In this document: positions 48,232 through 58,020 of the stretch, piece by piece
Layout of the letters: the number at the start of each line of letters is the position of its first letter
How positions within the stretch are numbered: position 1 is the stretch's first letter
Source: CAVZLD01 sp964522605
GTDB lineage: Bacteria > Planctomycetota > Planctomycetia > Pirellulales > Pirellulaceae
Length of the DNA stretch: 64,000 nucleotides
Assembly (NCBI GenBank): GCA_964522605.1
Contig: CAZFWV010000002.1
Coordinates: 1 to 64,000 of the forward strand
Reading direction: 5' to 3'
Notes under the pieces: generated by a model
What the model was told of the DNA's origin: nothing
Seen by the model: the letters and a program-made list of their open reading frames with translations, nothing else
Databases searched by the model: none
Program-made: the position numbers and the translations under genes

Positions 48232-50931
48232 ATGTCGGGCGTCCCACTTCAAAGCACTCACTCGAAACCCTTTCGTGCTTGGGTAGCGACGCTCATTCTC
48301 GTAGTAATGTGGACGGGTTGTCTGACGAGTGGAGCCGAGGCAGCGGTCTATAACCTTCATCTCGTCACCGACAATGGGCCGGACTACACAGACATTCAGT
48401 CTTTTGTGCAAAGTACGACCGAGCGCTGTTCAACACCTCAGGAAAAATGTATCGCCATCTGGAGCTGGGGTCGGCGGAGCCGCCGGCAGACGAGTTGCGC
48501 CGAGGAGAATGGGCGACTGATCTGGGATCCCATCCTTCACTATAACTCGTACGGTGCGATGAACTGTGGCGTGATCTCCGCGCTGAACATCTCGAGCTTC
48601 TTACAACTCGGTTACCAGGCGCGCTACATTCAACTGGGAGATCACACGGTCAGCGAGGTCTCATGGAACGGCGGTCAGTCGTGGCATCTGTTCGATTCTT
48701 CCATGAGCTTCTTTTGTTACAACCATGCCGGGGAAGTTGCCAGTTGCCAGGAAATCCAAGAGTCGCATGCATGCGAACTTTCCGGCGGAAAGAGTGAGCC
48801 AGGTCACTACTACTTGTATCACGGCGCACCGCAGTGTGTCTCGCACCTCGGGGCCAACGGATGGCGGAAAGCAAGCGATCAGCCGGTGGCCTACGAGCGG
48901 ACCCTGATCAACGGGGCGTCATCTTACACGGATGGGTTTTCGGTCAGTCCGTATACTCAGTACGCGCGCTATGGGCGTCGTTATACACTGAACCTCCTGG
49001 CCCACCAGTCGTACACTCGTCACTGGAAGCCCCTCGACCGCGACAACCCGAACGTAACTGACCCGCAGAAGTCGGACTACTACCGTCCCCTCGGGGGCCG
49101 TGACCCCGACGAGCAACACGGACTCAATAACATTCGGGGCAATGGCGTTTGGGTATTCGATCCCGATCTTGCCAAGGCAGACGGTCGAAAGATCTTCTAC
49201 GACTGCCATGGTATCCGAACGCGGAGCGAAGATGGCGCGGCTCCCAATCTGCATCCCGAAGAACCGGGAAAGTTGGGCTCAGTCGTCTTCAAAGTTTCCG
49301 CCGCCAACGTGATCACATCGATGCAGATTGAAGGCAGCGGCGAACGCTCCGAGCCTGACGATGTGTTTCGCTTGTTCGTCAGCCGGAGTGCTGGAATCCG
49401 ATGGACGCCTGTCTGGGAATCTCAAGAAACAGGGTCCCAGAGGATCGACCTGAGGCTGCGCGACGAAGTTGCTGGGGTGACGGAATGCCTGGTCAAGGTC
49501 GAGATGCAGGCTGCCGAAAAATGTGCCAGCGTCGGGCTCAACTCGCTGAAACTGACCACGGTGACGCAGCTCAACCGCCGCACGTTGCCCAGGCTCACGC
49601 TGGGGTCCAACCGGGTGCGATTATTCGCCGACGAACAGACCGACAGTACGCTACTATGGCCGCCGCTGCACGCCGGATTGTATCAGGAGACGGTTTTTCA
49701 TGAGGACCGCGTCCACGGGACGAACGAGCCGGATGGGATTTACAAAGCCACACTCGGGTCAGCGGTCAACGGCGAGGAGTGTTCTGCGACGTGGCGTCTG
49801 GAAGTTCCGACGGACATGACCGGTGTAACGTATGGCGTGGTCGCGACGAACCGATCGTCGGCCTCTTACGTTTCTCTTCGTTACAGTTTTGACGGGGAGA
49901 CTTTCCAGGAGTTTTTTCGGAAGTCCGACGGTGGCTTTCCTTTCGACAAACAAGTACTCCACACAGTCGACGACGCGCACGTGCCGACAAATACCCGCCA
50001 GGCATATCTCCAATGCGCGTTCTTCTGTCGGGGCGGCGCGGCAACGTATGGCATGGACGGGATTCAAGACCTGTGGATTCGAGCCCAGCACGAGCCGACC
50101 GATACACGCTTCGAACCGCTCGAGGTTACCTATCATTGGACCGAGCATCGGAAATCCGGCGACATCGCTCGGTCACACACGGAACTAATCGAGTCATTGC
50201 CGCACGAATATGTCATCAACACGGCCGGGTATCGTGACCCGACCATGAACTGGGTCCGGATGAATCTGAGCAGACACGGCCCTCCGAATCCCAGTGCCAC
50301 GTACGGTTACTCGGATGGGCAAGACATTGGCCCGGCGTTTGAGCATCGTGCAGTGACCTACGCCTGGGGTACAAATCTGGCAAAAGGGAAGCCCTACTCG
50401 ACGAGCCGCCCGTCAAGCTCTGCTTCCAAGAATCCCGATACGGATGGCCGCGAACTGACCAACGGCGTGATAATCGCGCCGACCGACTTGACCGCGAGCG
50501 ACGTGGTCCAAAGTGCCACCGCCTTTTGGACTGCCGACGAGCCTGTCGTTTTCGTGGTGGACCTGGAGGGCCCGCAGACCGTGGCCGGTGTTCGAGTCAG
50601 TAGTCATCAACCCAACGCGAACTATTGCCATCCGCAGCGAGTTGAAGTTTCTGTTTCGGCGAACGGAGAGAATTGGCAGGCAGCCGGCGCGATCCATCAC
50701 GACGATCTCTGGAAGCCTCCGGCAGATTATGAGCCTTGGGAACACGACGACGATCCGAGCTACGATCACCTCCGTGCTGGAGGTCGACTGGCCTATACCT
50801 ATCCCCTGGTTCTGGACGCACCTGTTGTCGCGCGCTACGTGCGTTTCACGTGCATTCCCTTGGAAGGGAAGGGCATCGGGCTTTCCGAGTTGCAGGTGTT
50901 CGATCGCGTAAACGCGACGCCGTCGCCGTAG
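48232..50931 (+). CDS. Secreted transglutaminase-like/discoidin protein, paralogue 2
   Basis: An 899-residue exported protein. ATG 48232 gives a signal peptide (AWVATLILVVMWTGCLTSG); the reading frame is open to 48172. Like the gene at 22259 it has a cysteine domain with candidate triad C112 (YGAMNCGVISA), H138 (GDHTVSE) and D155 (WHLFDSS), a long beta-rich middle and a C-terminal F5/8 type C-like domain ending ARYVRFTCIPLEGKGIGLSE. Shared segments such as IRGNGVWVF and GYSDG confirm paralogy. It follows the CotH protein on the same strand. Function is unknown. Confidence 0.75.
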   Translation: MSGVPLQSTHSKPFRAWVATLILVVMWTGCLTSGAEAAVYNLHLVTDNGPDYTDIQSFVQSTTERCSTPQEKCIAIWSWGRRSRRQTSCAEENGRLIWDPILHYNSYGAMNCGVISALNISSFLQLGYQARYIQLGDHTVSEVSWNGGQSWHLFDSSMSFFCYNHAGEVASCQEIQESHACELSGGKSEPGHYYLYHGAPQCVSHLGANGWRKASDQPVAYERTLINGASSYTDGFSVSPYTQYARYGRRYTLNLLAHQSYTRHWKPLDRDNPNVTDPQKSDYYRPLGGRDPDEQHGLNNIRGNGVWVFDPDLAKADGRKIFYDCHGIRTRSEDGAAPNLHPEEPGKLGSVVFKVSAANVITSMQIEGSGERSEPDDVFRLFVSRSAGIRWTPVWESQETGSQRIDLRLRDEVAGVTECLVKVEMQAAEKCASVGLNSLKLTTVTQLNRRTLPRLTLGSNRVRLFADEQTDSTLLWPPLHAGLYQETVFHEDRVHGTNEPDGIYKATLGSAVNGEECSATWRLEVPTDMTGVTYGVVATNRSSASYVSLRYSFDGETFQEFFRKSDGGFPFDKQVLHTVDDAHVPTNTRQAYLQCAFFCRGGAATYGMDGIQDLWIRAQHEPTDTRFEPLEVTYHWTEHRKSGDIARSHTELIESLPHEYVINTAGYRDPTMNWVRMNLSRHGPPNPSATYGYSDGQDIGPAFEHRAVTYAWGTNLAKGKPYSTSRPSSSASKNPDTDGRELTNGVIIAPTDLTASDVVQSATAFWTADEPVVFVVDLEGPQTVAGVRVSSHQPNANYCHPQRVEVSVSANGENWQAAGAIHHDDLWKPPADYEPWEHDDDPSYDHLRAGGRLAYTYPLVLDAPVVARYVRFTCIPLEGKGIGLSELQVFDRVNATPSP

Positions 50932-51268
50932 AGGACGTGTCGGTTTTTCAGGAGTCCCCTAACAGGATTTGTGGCGATTCGTTTAACCCGCAGCCGTCAG
51001 GCAAGGTCCGATGAGCGCAGGCTCACGCCGCGCAGGGAGCCGCACGTTTCCGGAGGTTACGGCCAGCGACAACCGGATCCAGAAGCGGTCCTCGCCTGAC
51101 GGCTGCGGGTTAAACGAATCTCCATGAGGAGGGTTTAGTAACCTCTTCCAAGCCATCAACCTGTAAACTGCACGATCTGCAGAGGGAGAGTGAATGCTGT
51201 TTGTAATCGCTTGCAGGACCAACACCCGTAAACTGCACGAAAAGTGATGATTGGGGGGGAGAAGCCAG
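50932..51268. other. Intergenic region with palindrome and direct repeats
   Basis: No gene is present. It holds a 145-bp palindromic element (50976-51120) and two 13-base direct repeats GTAAACTGCACGA at 51163-51175 and 51228-51240, the second about 30 bases before the next start codon. Confidence 0.6.
50976..51120. repeat. Perfect 27-bp inverted repeat element
   Basis: The arms at 50976-51002 and 51094-51120 are perfect inverted copies, around GTTTAACCCGCAGCCGTCAG on the left. The similarity extends a few imperfect bases inward. There is no coding potential and no clear target duplication. It is probably a dispersed element of this genome. Confidence 0.75.
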
Positions 51269-53323
51269 ATGCATACTGATCCGTCACGAACAATAGGTCT
51301 CGTGATTTGCCGAGCTCTTCCGGCTCTTGCCTTCGTACTCGGGGCAGCTGCCGTGAGGATCGGTTCGTCTGGCGAGTTCACCGACGAAAAGATCATACTG
51401 GGGTTTGAGGAGAAGGAACTGAGCCAGAACGGCGAGGTTTCAAGGGAAGAGAAACCTGGCCGGGAGAGTTGGTTTTATCTGCTCGAACAGCCGCAAGGGT
51501 TTGATTTTGCAGCCCGCTTTGAATGGCCGGGTGCCACCAATCGGGCATGGACCTGGCGTTGCCGGCGGGGACCACACACCGAAGGCGAAATGGCTCTGAG
51601 CACCACGGTCGGGCCGCCCAATCCGCAAGGAGTGAAGGCTACCTACGAGCAATCAGAATTCCTCTCGTACTACTATCCGAACTTGCGGGACAACTTCGAA
51701 GCGTATCGCCTGATGACCACTTTTCAATGGTTGGTCAGAGCCGACCCCACGTTGAGAGACTGGTCGCAGTATGATTTGCTGAGGGCAGATGTTCGTTGTG
51801 ATGCAGCGTCTGTCGAACTTCGGCTTGCTCTGGAAGACGATATCCTGGAGCCGCCGGTTACGAGAGTCTACAAAATCCCAAACGGCAGATGGGTGACAAT
51901 CGAACTTGACCTGAAAGAGGCCGTCAAGAGCCGAGGGCTGATGCCCGACCGAATTGCCAACTTCTGGCTCTTAGGTCGATCGTCTCGACGAGCCGAGATG
52001 TGGATCGACAACATCCGCATCGTCAAACGCGGCGTGTCTTCGGAGTACGATCTGATTCAGAGTCAGGCCCCCAGGCCGTACGCTGTTGACCGGCGGACCA
52101 TTCCTCAAGTGACGGATCTGCCGTTGGAAATACAGCCGGATCGGACTCCTGTGCAGCTGGCCGAGCCTGTCGTCATTGCGCGCGGTTCGATCGTTCCCTT
52201 CGGATGGGTATCTGCCTACGACAACAGGTTTTTGTTCGTTGCCTACAGCTTTGCGGATGGGCCAGGTAGTCCCATTGCCAAAGCAGCCTACAGCAAAGAT
52301 GGCGGCCAGACTTGGCAGCCGCTGACTCCACCCACTGCGCGGAATCTTGACCACGGCACGGCACGCGGTTGTGCCGTCGACGCAATGGGCGACGGAGTGG
52401 CGGTGTCTAGCGGGCCGGGTTGCGCGGGACTCGGTTGTGCGAATCCTCGGCAACATTTGACCAAGTACACTTTCACCGGAACCGGCTGGCAGGCGGAGCT
52501 TCCCACGATTCTCGATGCGGATATCCGACATTGTGGATCCAATGCGTCCATCGTGCGCCTCGCGCGTGGGCCTTACCGTGGACGACTCTGGGCAAGCTGG
52601 GGCCAGATCGGTCGAGCTCATCGCGTCAATGTGCATGTGAAGTTCTCCGACGATGACGGGCGAACGTGGATACCGTGGGGCCGCGGTGCAGCAATTCCAG
52701 GCTCAGAAGCGAGTTCTTGGTCGGACGGAACCTACAGTTATCCCCAGACCGTGATTACACCCTACAAGGATCACGTCGCTTGCTTCTGGCACCATGTTCG
52801 CGACGACCGTGTATCATGGTCGGTGTACGATGGCTCAAATTGGTCCCCATCGACCGAAGTATCCCCGGTTGCGCTGAATCAAATGGACGGAGCGTATCGG
52901 GCAACCATGTCCGCGGTGACCAAGGGAGCAGCCGAGGTCTTTTTCACCGCGACCGGCATGGAGACCGTCATGCGTTGGGACGGAAACTCCTGGAACGCCG
53001 TCCCGATCCAGTGTGAGGACGGTGGAATGCTTTCCCTCGCCGGAGACGTGGTGACTCTCGTCACCGCCGGACAAGCCAATCGACGTTGGAAAGGCATTGA
53101 CTGGTCACGCCGAACAGTCCTTCGCTACTATCAGTGTTTGGACACCGGTCGATGGGAAGGCCCCCACGATTTGACCGATGAGTTCGACATCCACGAGTAT
53201 CGATCGCTTCCCGGATTTTCCGTTCCACCGTATGCTCCCCCGAACTATGTCCCACTCGTATGGAGCGATTTTGGCGAGGGGACCATTAAGCTCTTAAAGA
53301 TTCCCGTTAACACAGACAACTAA
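51269..53323 (+). CDS. Secreted sialidase-like BNR-repeat protein
   Basis: A 684-residue protein, with ATG 51269 preceded by GGGGGAGA and an N-terminal hydrophobic segment (IGLVICRALPALAFVLGAAA) as signal or anchor. About 250 residues of jelly-roll-like sequence (including a W-rich strand, RAWTWRCRRGPHTEG) come first. The second half is a beta-propeller with sialidase-type Asp boxes, AYSKDGGQTWQPL and KFSDDDGRTWIPW. The arginine triad of sialidases could not be mapped with confidence, so the call is propeller/sialidase-like rather than neuraminidase. It precedes the GH109 gene, which may point to related amino-sugar glycans. Confidence 0.7.
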   Translation: MHTDPSRTIGLVICRALPALAFVLGAAAVRIGSSGEFTDEKIILGFEEKELSQNGEVSREEKPGRESWFYLLEQPQGFDFAARFEWPGATNRAWTWRCRRGPHTEGEMALSTTVGPPNPQGVKATYEQSEFLSYYYPNLRDNFEAYRLMTTFQWLVRADPTLRDWSQYDLLRADVRCDAASVELRLALEDDILEPPVTRVYKIPNGRWVTIELDLKEAVKSRGLMPDRIANFWLLGRSSRRAEMWIDNIRIVKRGVSSEYDLIQSQAPRPYAVDRRTIPQVTDLPLEIQPDRTPVQLAEPVVIARGSIVPFGWVSAYDNRFLFVAYSFADGPGSPIAKAAYSKDGGQTWQPLTPPTARNLDHGTARGCAVDAMGDGVAVSSGPGCAGLGCANPRQHLTKYTFTGTGWQAELPTILDADIRHCGSNASIVRLARGPYRGRLWASWGQIGRAHRVNVHVKFSDDDGRTWIPWGRGAAIPGSEASSWSDGTYSYPQTVITPYKDHVACFWHHVRDDRVSWSVYDGSNWSPSTEVSPVALNQMDGAYRATMSAVTKGAAEVFFTATGMETVMRWDGNSWNAVPIQCEDGGMLSLAGDVVTLVTAGQANRRWKGIDWSRRTVLRYYQCLDTGRWEGPHDLTDEFDIHEYRSLPGFSVPPYAPPNYVPLVWSDFGEGTIKLLKIPVNTDN

Positions 53324-53444
53324 GCAGTGTCTTCTGAGTTCCTGACTTCAGAGCAACACCGGTATCGAAACGAACAAATGTTCGAGGGTCGGCTTGCTGG
53401 CAAGGCGAATTCTCGACGTCATCACTCGAGTGGAAGGCAGAACC

Positions 53445-54713
53445 ATGAATGATCGATGCGATCGCAGGGATTTTGTGAAAACCGGGATGGCCGCAGGAGC
53501 CGCTTGGGCCATGCGACAGACCGGCCTCGCCGCAGAAGATTCCAAAGGGCAGGCCCAGCCGATTGGAGACGTCCGCGTCGGGATGGTGGGCATCGGCAAC
53601 CGCGGAACGTTTCTGCTGAGACTGCTGCTTGAGCAAGAAGGAGTTACCGTCAAGGCGGTCTGCGATCTGATTCCCGAGCGCGTTGCGAAGGCTCAGGAAA
53701 TCGTCACAGCAGCCAATCAACCCGAGCCGACCGGTTACTCGCGCGGTGAGACAGACTTTGTGCGCCTCTGTGAGACCGAGGAACTGGACCTGGTGGTCAA
53801 CGCAACACGGCCCTGGAAATGGCATGTGCCCATCTCGGTCGCTGCGATGACGACCGGAAAACATGCGGCTACCGAAGTTCCGGCGGCTGAAACGATCGAG
53901 GGATGCTGGGAATTGGTCGAGACGAGCGAAAAGACGGGGAAGTATTGCGTCATGCTGGAGAATTGTTGCTACTTCCGCGAGGTAATGCTGGTCCATAACA
54001 TGTTGCGAAAAGGTCTGTTCGGCGAACTGCGACACTGCGAAGCGGGTTATCAGCACTACTTGCGCAGTGCGCGTCCGGGAGCACCACAGAGCTCCAGAAC
54101 GGGAGACGTCTGGACGGCCAACAGCTATCCGACGCATCCCATCGGACCAGTCGCCCAATGGATGGATATCAATCGCGGCAACCGCTTCGATTATCTCGTC
54201 TCGATGAGCGCGGACGGGACACGCAGTAACCCAAGCGCCGATATCAATACGAGCCTGATCCGCACCGTGAACGGTCAGACGATTACTCTTTACTTCGACA
54301 CCAAGCTGCCACGGCCCTACGATTTGATCTATCGCGTACAGGGTACAGAGGGCATCTGCATGGCTTCCACGGACAAGATCTACATCGAGGGTCGTAGCCC
54401 CAAACCCGACACTTGGGAATCGATGGACGCATATTATGAGGAATTTGAGCATCCGCTTTGGAAGGACTTGGGAGAGGCAGCGTCCAGGCACGGAGGGCAC
54501 GGGGGCGGCGATTGGATGGAGATCCATCGTGTGATCCGTGCGCTTCAAACCGGCGCACCGCCCGATATGGATGTCTATGATGCGGCCGCCTGGAGCTGTA
54601 TCACCGAGTTGAGTGAAAAGTCGGTAGCCGACCGGAGCCGCCCGATGGACTTTCCCGATTTCACACGCGGTCGCTGGCAGACAAATCCGCCGATCGGGAT
54701 CATTCGATCGTAA
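53445..54713 (+). CDS. GH109-type NAD-dependent alpha-N-acetylgalactosaminidase
   Basis: A 422-residue member of the Gfo/Idh/MocA superfamily, closest in pattern to GH109 glycosidases, which cleave alpha-N-acetylgalactosamine using bound NAD+. A twin-arginine-like start (CDRRDFVKTGMAAGAAWA) suggests Tat export. The Rossmann start VGMVGIGNRGTFLL, the ENCCYFREVMLVHNM block, NSYPTHPIGPVAQWMDINRG and the HGGHGGGDW segment fit GH109. Start ATG 53445 is used; the frame is open to 53394. Export with cofactor bound would explain the Tat signal. Confidence 0.85.
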   Translation: MNDRCDRRDFVKTGMAAGAAWAMRQTGLAAEDSKGQAQPIGDVRVGMVGIGNRGTFLLRLLLEQEGVTVKAVCDLIPERVAKAQEIVTAANQPEPTGYSRGETDFVRLCETEELDLVVNATRPWKWHVPISVAAMTTGKHAATEVPAAETIEGCWELVETSEKTGKYCVMLENCCYFREVMLVHNMLRKGLFGELRHCEAGYQHYLRSARPGAPQSSRTGDVWTANSYPTHPIGPVAQWMDINRGNRFDYLVSMSADGTRSNPSADINTSLIRTVNGQTITLYFDTKLPRPYDLIYRVQGTEGICMASTDKIYIEGRSPKPDTWESMDAYYEEFEHPLWKDLGEAASRHGGHGGGDWMEIHRVIRALQTGAPPDMDVYDAAAWSCITELSEKSVADRSRPMDFPDFTRGRWQTNPPIGIIRS

Positions 54714-55134
54714 CGGCCTCGAAATTGCCATCACGCCACCTCAATGCATCGAAGTACTGGTCGGTGGAAAGATCAAATTCGGTGAAGGGAGCTTTGTGAC
54801 CGGTTCTGGTCCTACGTGCGCAATCCCGGCAGTCGCCGCTGAGTCTCTTGCGATGGACATACCTTTTGATACCACTGGAGACGGCGACTTACGGGGCAGA
54901 AACCGTACGGTTTCGACTGGTCGATGACAACGCCGGTGTGACTTGCGCCTGGCTTGGCTTGCGAGGAGTATCATTGATCGCGCCCGCCGAAGTCAAAAAG
55001 TGATTGGCCCGACGGTACTCAACCGCTCGACATGACTGGAAGAATCCAGACATGGACTCGGATGCTCCGCTGTAGGTCGCCTAACGCCGGTCAGAAATGA
55101 ACGTTTGGCGCCGTTCCATCCTCCCAAATGAAAG
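54714..55134. other. Non-coding stretch before the beta-lactamase fusion gene
   Basis: No gene is supported on either strand. Short stretches resemble carbohydrate-binding module fragments when translated, but no continuous frame with a family match was found. Confidence 0.45.
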
Positions 55135-58020
55135 TCACTCCGTGGCGTCCTGCGATGCCTTCGGAACACGACCCAGGGAAGGTGGAGCCCTCTCGATCAG
55201 CACGGCCCAGTCCGTTCCAGCCTCGCGAGGCGGCTTCCCCAGGGGAATTGGCGCTGCGCCGGTCACATGGACGGGAGAGCCTTCGAACTCGCCGGTTCGC
55301 GGGTTGTACCACCTCTGTTGGAAGCGCCCCGCAACGCGGGACAAGTCAAGAGCTGCTCCATCTTGTGCCTGCGGCAGATAGATTGCGTAGATCGCGCCCG
55401 GTTTGCTGAAGACTTGAGCGCCCAGGGAATAGGTCTTTTGACCGCGGTTCTGCGTTACGGAAATCGTGGGCGCCCCCGTGACCAGTTGGTCGACGGGTTC
55501 CATTTCCCAGAACGGCAACGCTTCCAAAAACCGCCGTGCATGCCCCACGTAGATCCATAGCTTCTCACGCTCAGGCGTCTTAAAACTGTCGGTTTCCAGC
55601 AGATCGCCGAGAATGAATTCGATGTTTCCACCGGACAGGTAGGTGGGCCAAAGTTTCTCTACGCGCCAGCGATTGGCGTCGTCGACCGGTATGTACGCTT
55701 GCTCCTGGCCTGCGTCCAGCGTGAATTCATCCATTGAGATCGGCAAGGGCCGTCCGGCTTGGGCAGTGGCTTCACGAAATTGTTCCGTCAGTACATCAAT
55801 TCGGTTCTGCCCAAGCTGGATCGACGTGAGGCTGAATAGCGGATCGCCGAATGTGAACTGAAGCGCTTTGAGCGGATCGCCAGCCGAGTGAACGGTGATC
55901 GGATGGTCATACGGATCTACCGCCTTGACGTACGCGGCAAAACGACGAACTCGATCGGGACCAAGGTCGAAGCCCAGGTTGTACTCTTCGCACAGGTTCC
56001 ATTCGAGCGCCAAATGATGTCCAAAGCGAGCGATCAATTCGCGGTAGTACAACTTCCGTTCCGTGCCCAACTCGCCGTCGTCCAATTCTCGTTTGTTAGG
56101 CTCTTCGGCTTCATTGAATACGAAATGAAGGAAGATCCCCTGGCGCTGAGCGTGCGCGAAAAGTGTCTCCCATTGGCGCAGCTTGCCAATGTCGTAGTGG
56201 AGGTTGTCGTTCGTCGGGCTGCCATCGGGATCGGGCTGCCCGGTCCAGGGCCAGACGTCTTTGCCGTCGCCACCGATGTTGTGTGTGAGGAAATAGATGC
56301 TGTTGACTTCGTGTTCAGCAAGATAGTTGACGGCGCCGATGATGCCGCGCCCGCTTCCATCGCCCCAATCTGGGTCGCCCGGCCGCCAATCGGCGACATG
56401 ATCCTCGTACCGGTGGCTAGGGCGTGTGCGGTCGAATCCCGCGTAGGCGAGAAAGTTCTCGGGGCTGTCTGTGCCGCCGCGAATCCAGTACGGGCCGCGG
56501 ACGAATTTCAGGTAGTGTCCGCCGGCATACTCTAGCCGGCCCCACTTCAGGAAGCCAGACGCCTCTGGATCGTCGGGAGCCACATCGAGATCGCCGCAGG
56601 CTCCATCGAAGCCAGCGGGCTGGCCCGCCGCCGGATCTAGCGAGACAGCAAGTTCCTCTCCGGTGCGGAATGACGCCTGATACGACCAGCGCCCCGCTTC
56701 GTCCGGCGAGAATCGCGCGCACCACACGTTACCCGAGCCGCCACCGCATCCATCACCGTCAAAGTAACCTGGAACGTCGTACTGCTGTCCGGACGGGCCG
56801 GTGAAAGCAACTTGCAACCGATAATCCAAAAACGGATTCGGCTGGTCATCGGTTTCCGTCGCTGCGGGCCCACGAAACCGAACTGTGACGGGATGCCAGA
56901 CTCGGAGTTTTCCATCAACCACCGGGTCGAGAATCGCCTCTCCGATCATTCTGAGGAATGTGTTGTATTCGGCCGAAGTGATTTTGTCTTCTTGTTCGTC
57001 CAACCCGAGCCGCACAAGGACCATGTTCCAGGCGGGAATGACGAACAAGTCGTTGTTGTTGTAGCCGCTGCGCGCATACGTAGTCAGTGGCGCATCGGGC
57101 CAGTGCCGCTGGCCTTCCGGCGTGATCCCGTTGGGCCACCAATGATAACCGTAGATGCCTGAACCTTTGCGGGAGCTGGCCGGCAGCGCGTTGGGAATCG
57201 AAGGAGGAACCTGCACGCAGGTGGCCTGGTCGACCCAGTCTGCGTTGATCAGTTGCCGACCATCCCAGGCGCCTCGGTTCAGAAAAAGCAAGCCGAACCG
57301 TGCCAGGTCCTCGGCAGAGATCTCGATGCCTCCTGTCCAATTCAAGACCTTGTCCGTCGAGTCCCGCTTCCAGTTGAACTGCGTAATGCCGATTGGGTCG
57401 AGGACTCTTCGTTTCAGGTAGTCGTGCAGAGATTCTCCGGCGATTTGCGTCAACGCATACCCGTAGTGCTGAGTCGCCTCGTCCCAGTACATGTATTTCG
57501 TCCCTGGTGGAAAAAACGGCGGCAGCGGCTCGACCAGAGCATTCTGATCTCCTCGCTGCTGGTCGTCGAAGTCATAACTGCCTCCGACACCGTCGAGGCC
57601 GGACGTCATCGTTGCGAAATCACGCAGCGTAGCGGTGGGATAAAACTCCGCTAGCGCTGGATCGAACTCTTTGGCCAGTGTGTCCAGCGAGCATCTTCCA
57701 TCTTCGATCAACAACCCGTGCGCGGTGCTCGTGAATGCCTTCGTCACAGACCAAACGCCCTGCGGCTTGTCCGCTTCCGACCCCCGCCAAATGATCCGTC
57801 CGTTGCGCACGATGACCAAGCGTTTGACGCCGTCCTTGCCAGCGGCTTCACGCAAATACTCGATTGCCGCTTGCAGCTTCTCGGAGTCGACGCTCTGCAA
57901 TTCGGGTGGCGTTTGCTCCCAGGTTGCACCGGGAAAGACACAGCCGTTCGCTCCCTTTACCGGACTGACCGCGGTTGCGAGAAGTAGCAGGCACAAAAGA
58001 ACCACTCTGTGAATAGCCAT
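55135..58020 (-). CDS. Beta-lactamase / DUF5060 glycoside hydrolase fusion
   Basis: A 961-residue exported protein with signal peptide (LLCLLLLATAVSPVKG). Residues about 35-380 form a serine beta-lactamase-family (class C/esterase) domain, with S91-V-T-K94 in VWSVTKAFTS and the late ARSGYNNN in place of the KTG-type motif. Residues about 385-480 match the DUF5060 sandwich (PVTVRFRG, QYDVPGYFDGDG, RFSPDEAGRWSYQASF). The remainder looks like the associated TIM-barrel hydrolase (ALEWNLCEEYNLG, SMDEF, ILGDLLETD). The two halves are usually separate genes, so this is a fusion. Substrate is unknown. Confidence 0.82.
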   Translation of the reverse strand: MAIHRVVLLCLLLLATAVSPVKGANGCVFPGATWEQTPPELQSVDSEKLQAAIEYLREAAGKDGVKRLVIVRNGRIIWRGSEADKPQGVWSVTKAFTSTAHGLLIEDGRCSLDTLAKEFDPALAEFYPTATLRDFATMTSGLDGVGGSYDFDDQQRGDQNALVEPLPPFFPPGTKYMYWDEATQHYGYALTQIAGESLHDYLKRRVLDPIGITQFNWKRDSTDKVLNWTGGIEISAEDLARFGLLFLNRGAWDGRQLINADWVDQATCVQVPPSIPNALPASSRKGSGIYGYHWWPNGITPEGQRHWPDAPLTTYARSGYNNNDLFVIPAWNMVLVRLGLDEQEDKITSAEYNTFLRMIGEAILDPVVDGKLRVWHPVTVRFRGPAATETDDQPNPFLDYRLQVAFTGPSGQQYDVPGYFDGDGCGGGSGNVWCARFSPDEAGRWSYQASFRTGEELAVSLDPAAGQPAGFDGACGDLDVAPDDPEASGFLKWGRLEYAGGHYLKFVRGPYWIRGGTDSPENFLAYAGFDRTRPSHRYEDHVADWRPGDPDWGDGSGRGIIGAVNYLAEHEVNSIYFLTHNIGGDGKDVWPWTGQPDPDGSPTNDNLHYDIGKLRQWETLFAHAQRQGIFLHFVFNEAEEPNKRELDDGELGTERKLYYRELIARFGHHLALEWNLCEEYNLGFDLGPDRVRRFAAYVKAVDPYDHPITVHSAGDPLKALQFTFGDPLFSLTSIQLGQNRIDVLTEQFREATAQAGRPLPISMDEFTLDAGQEQAYIPVDDANRWRVEKLWPTYLSGGNIEFILGDLLETDSFKTPEREKLWIYVGHARRFLEALPFWEMEPVDQLVTGAPTISVTQNRGQKTYSLGAQVFSKPGAIYAIYLPQAQDGAALDLSRVAGRFQQRWYNPRTGEFEGSPVHVTGAAPIPLGKPPREAGTDWAVLIERAPPSLGRVPKASQDATE

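Noticed and set aside
54741..54974. Possible remnant coding segment between GH109 and the beta-lactamase fusion
   Set aside because: Short stretches look protein-like on both strands but no frame stays open with a convincing match.
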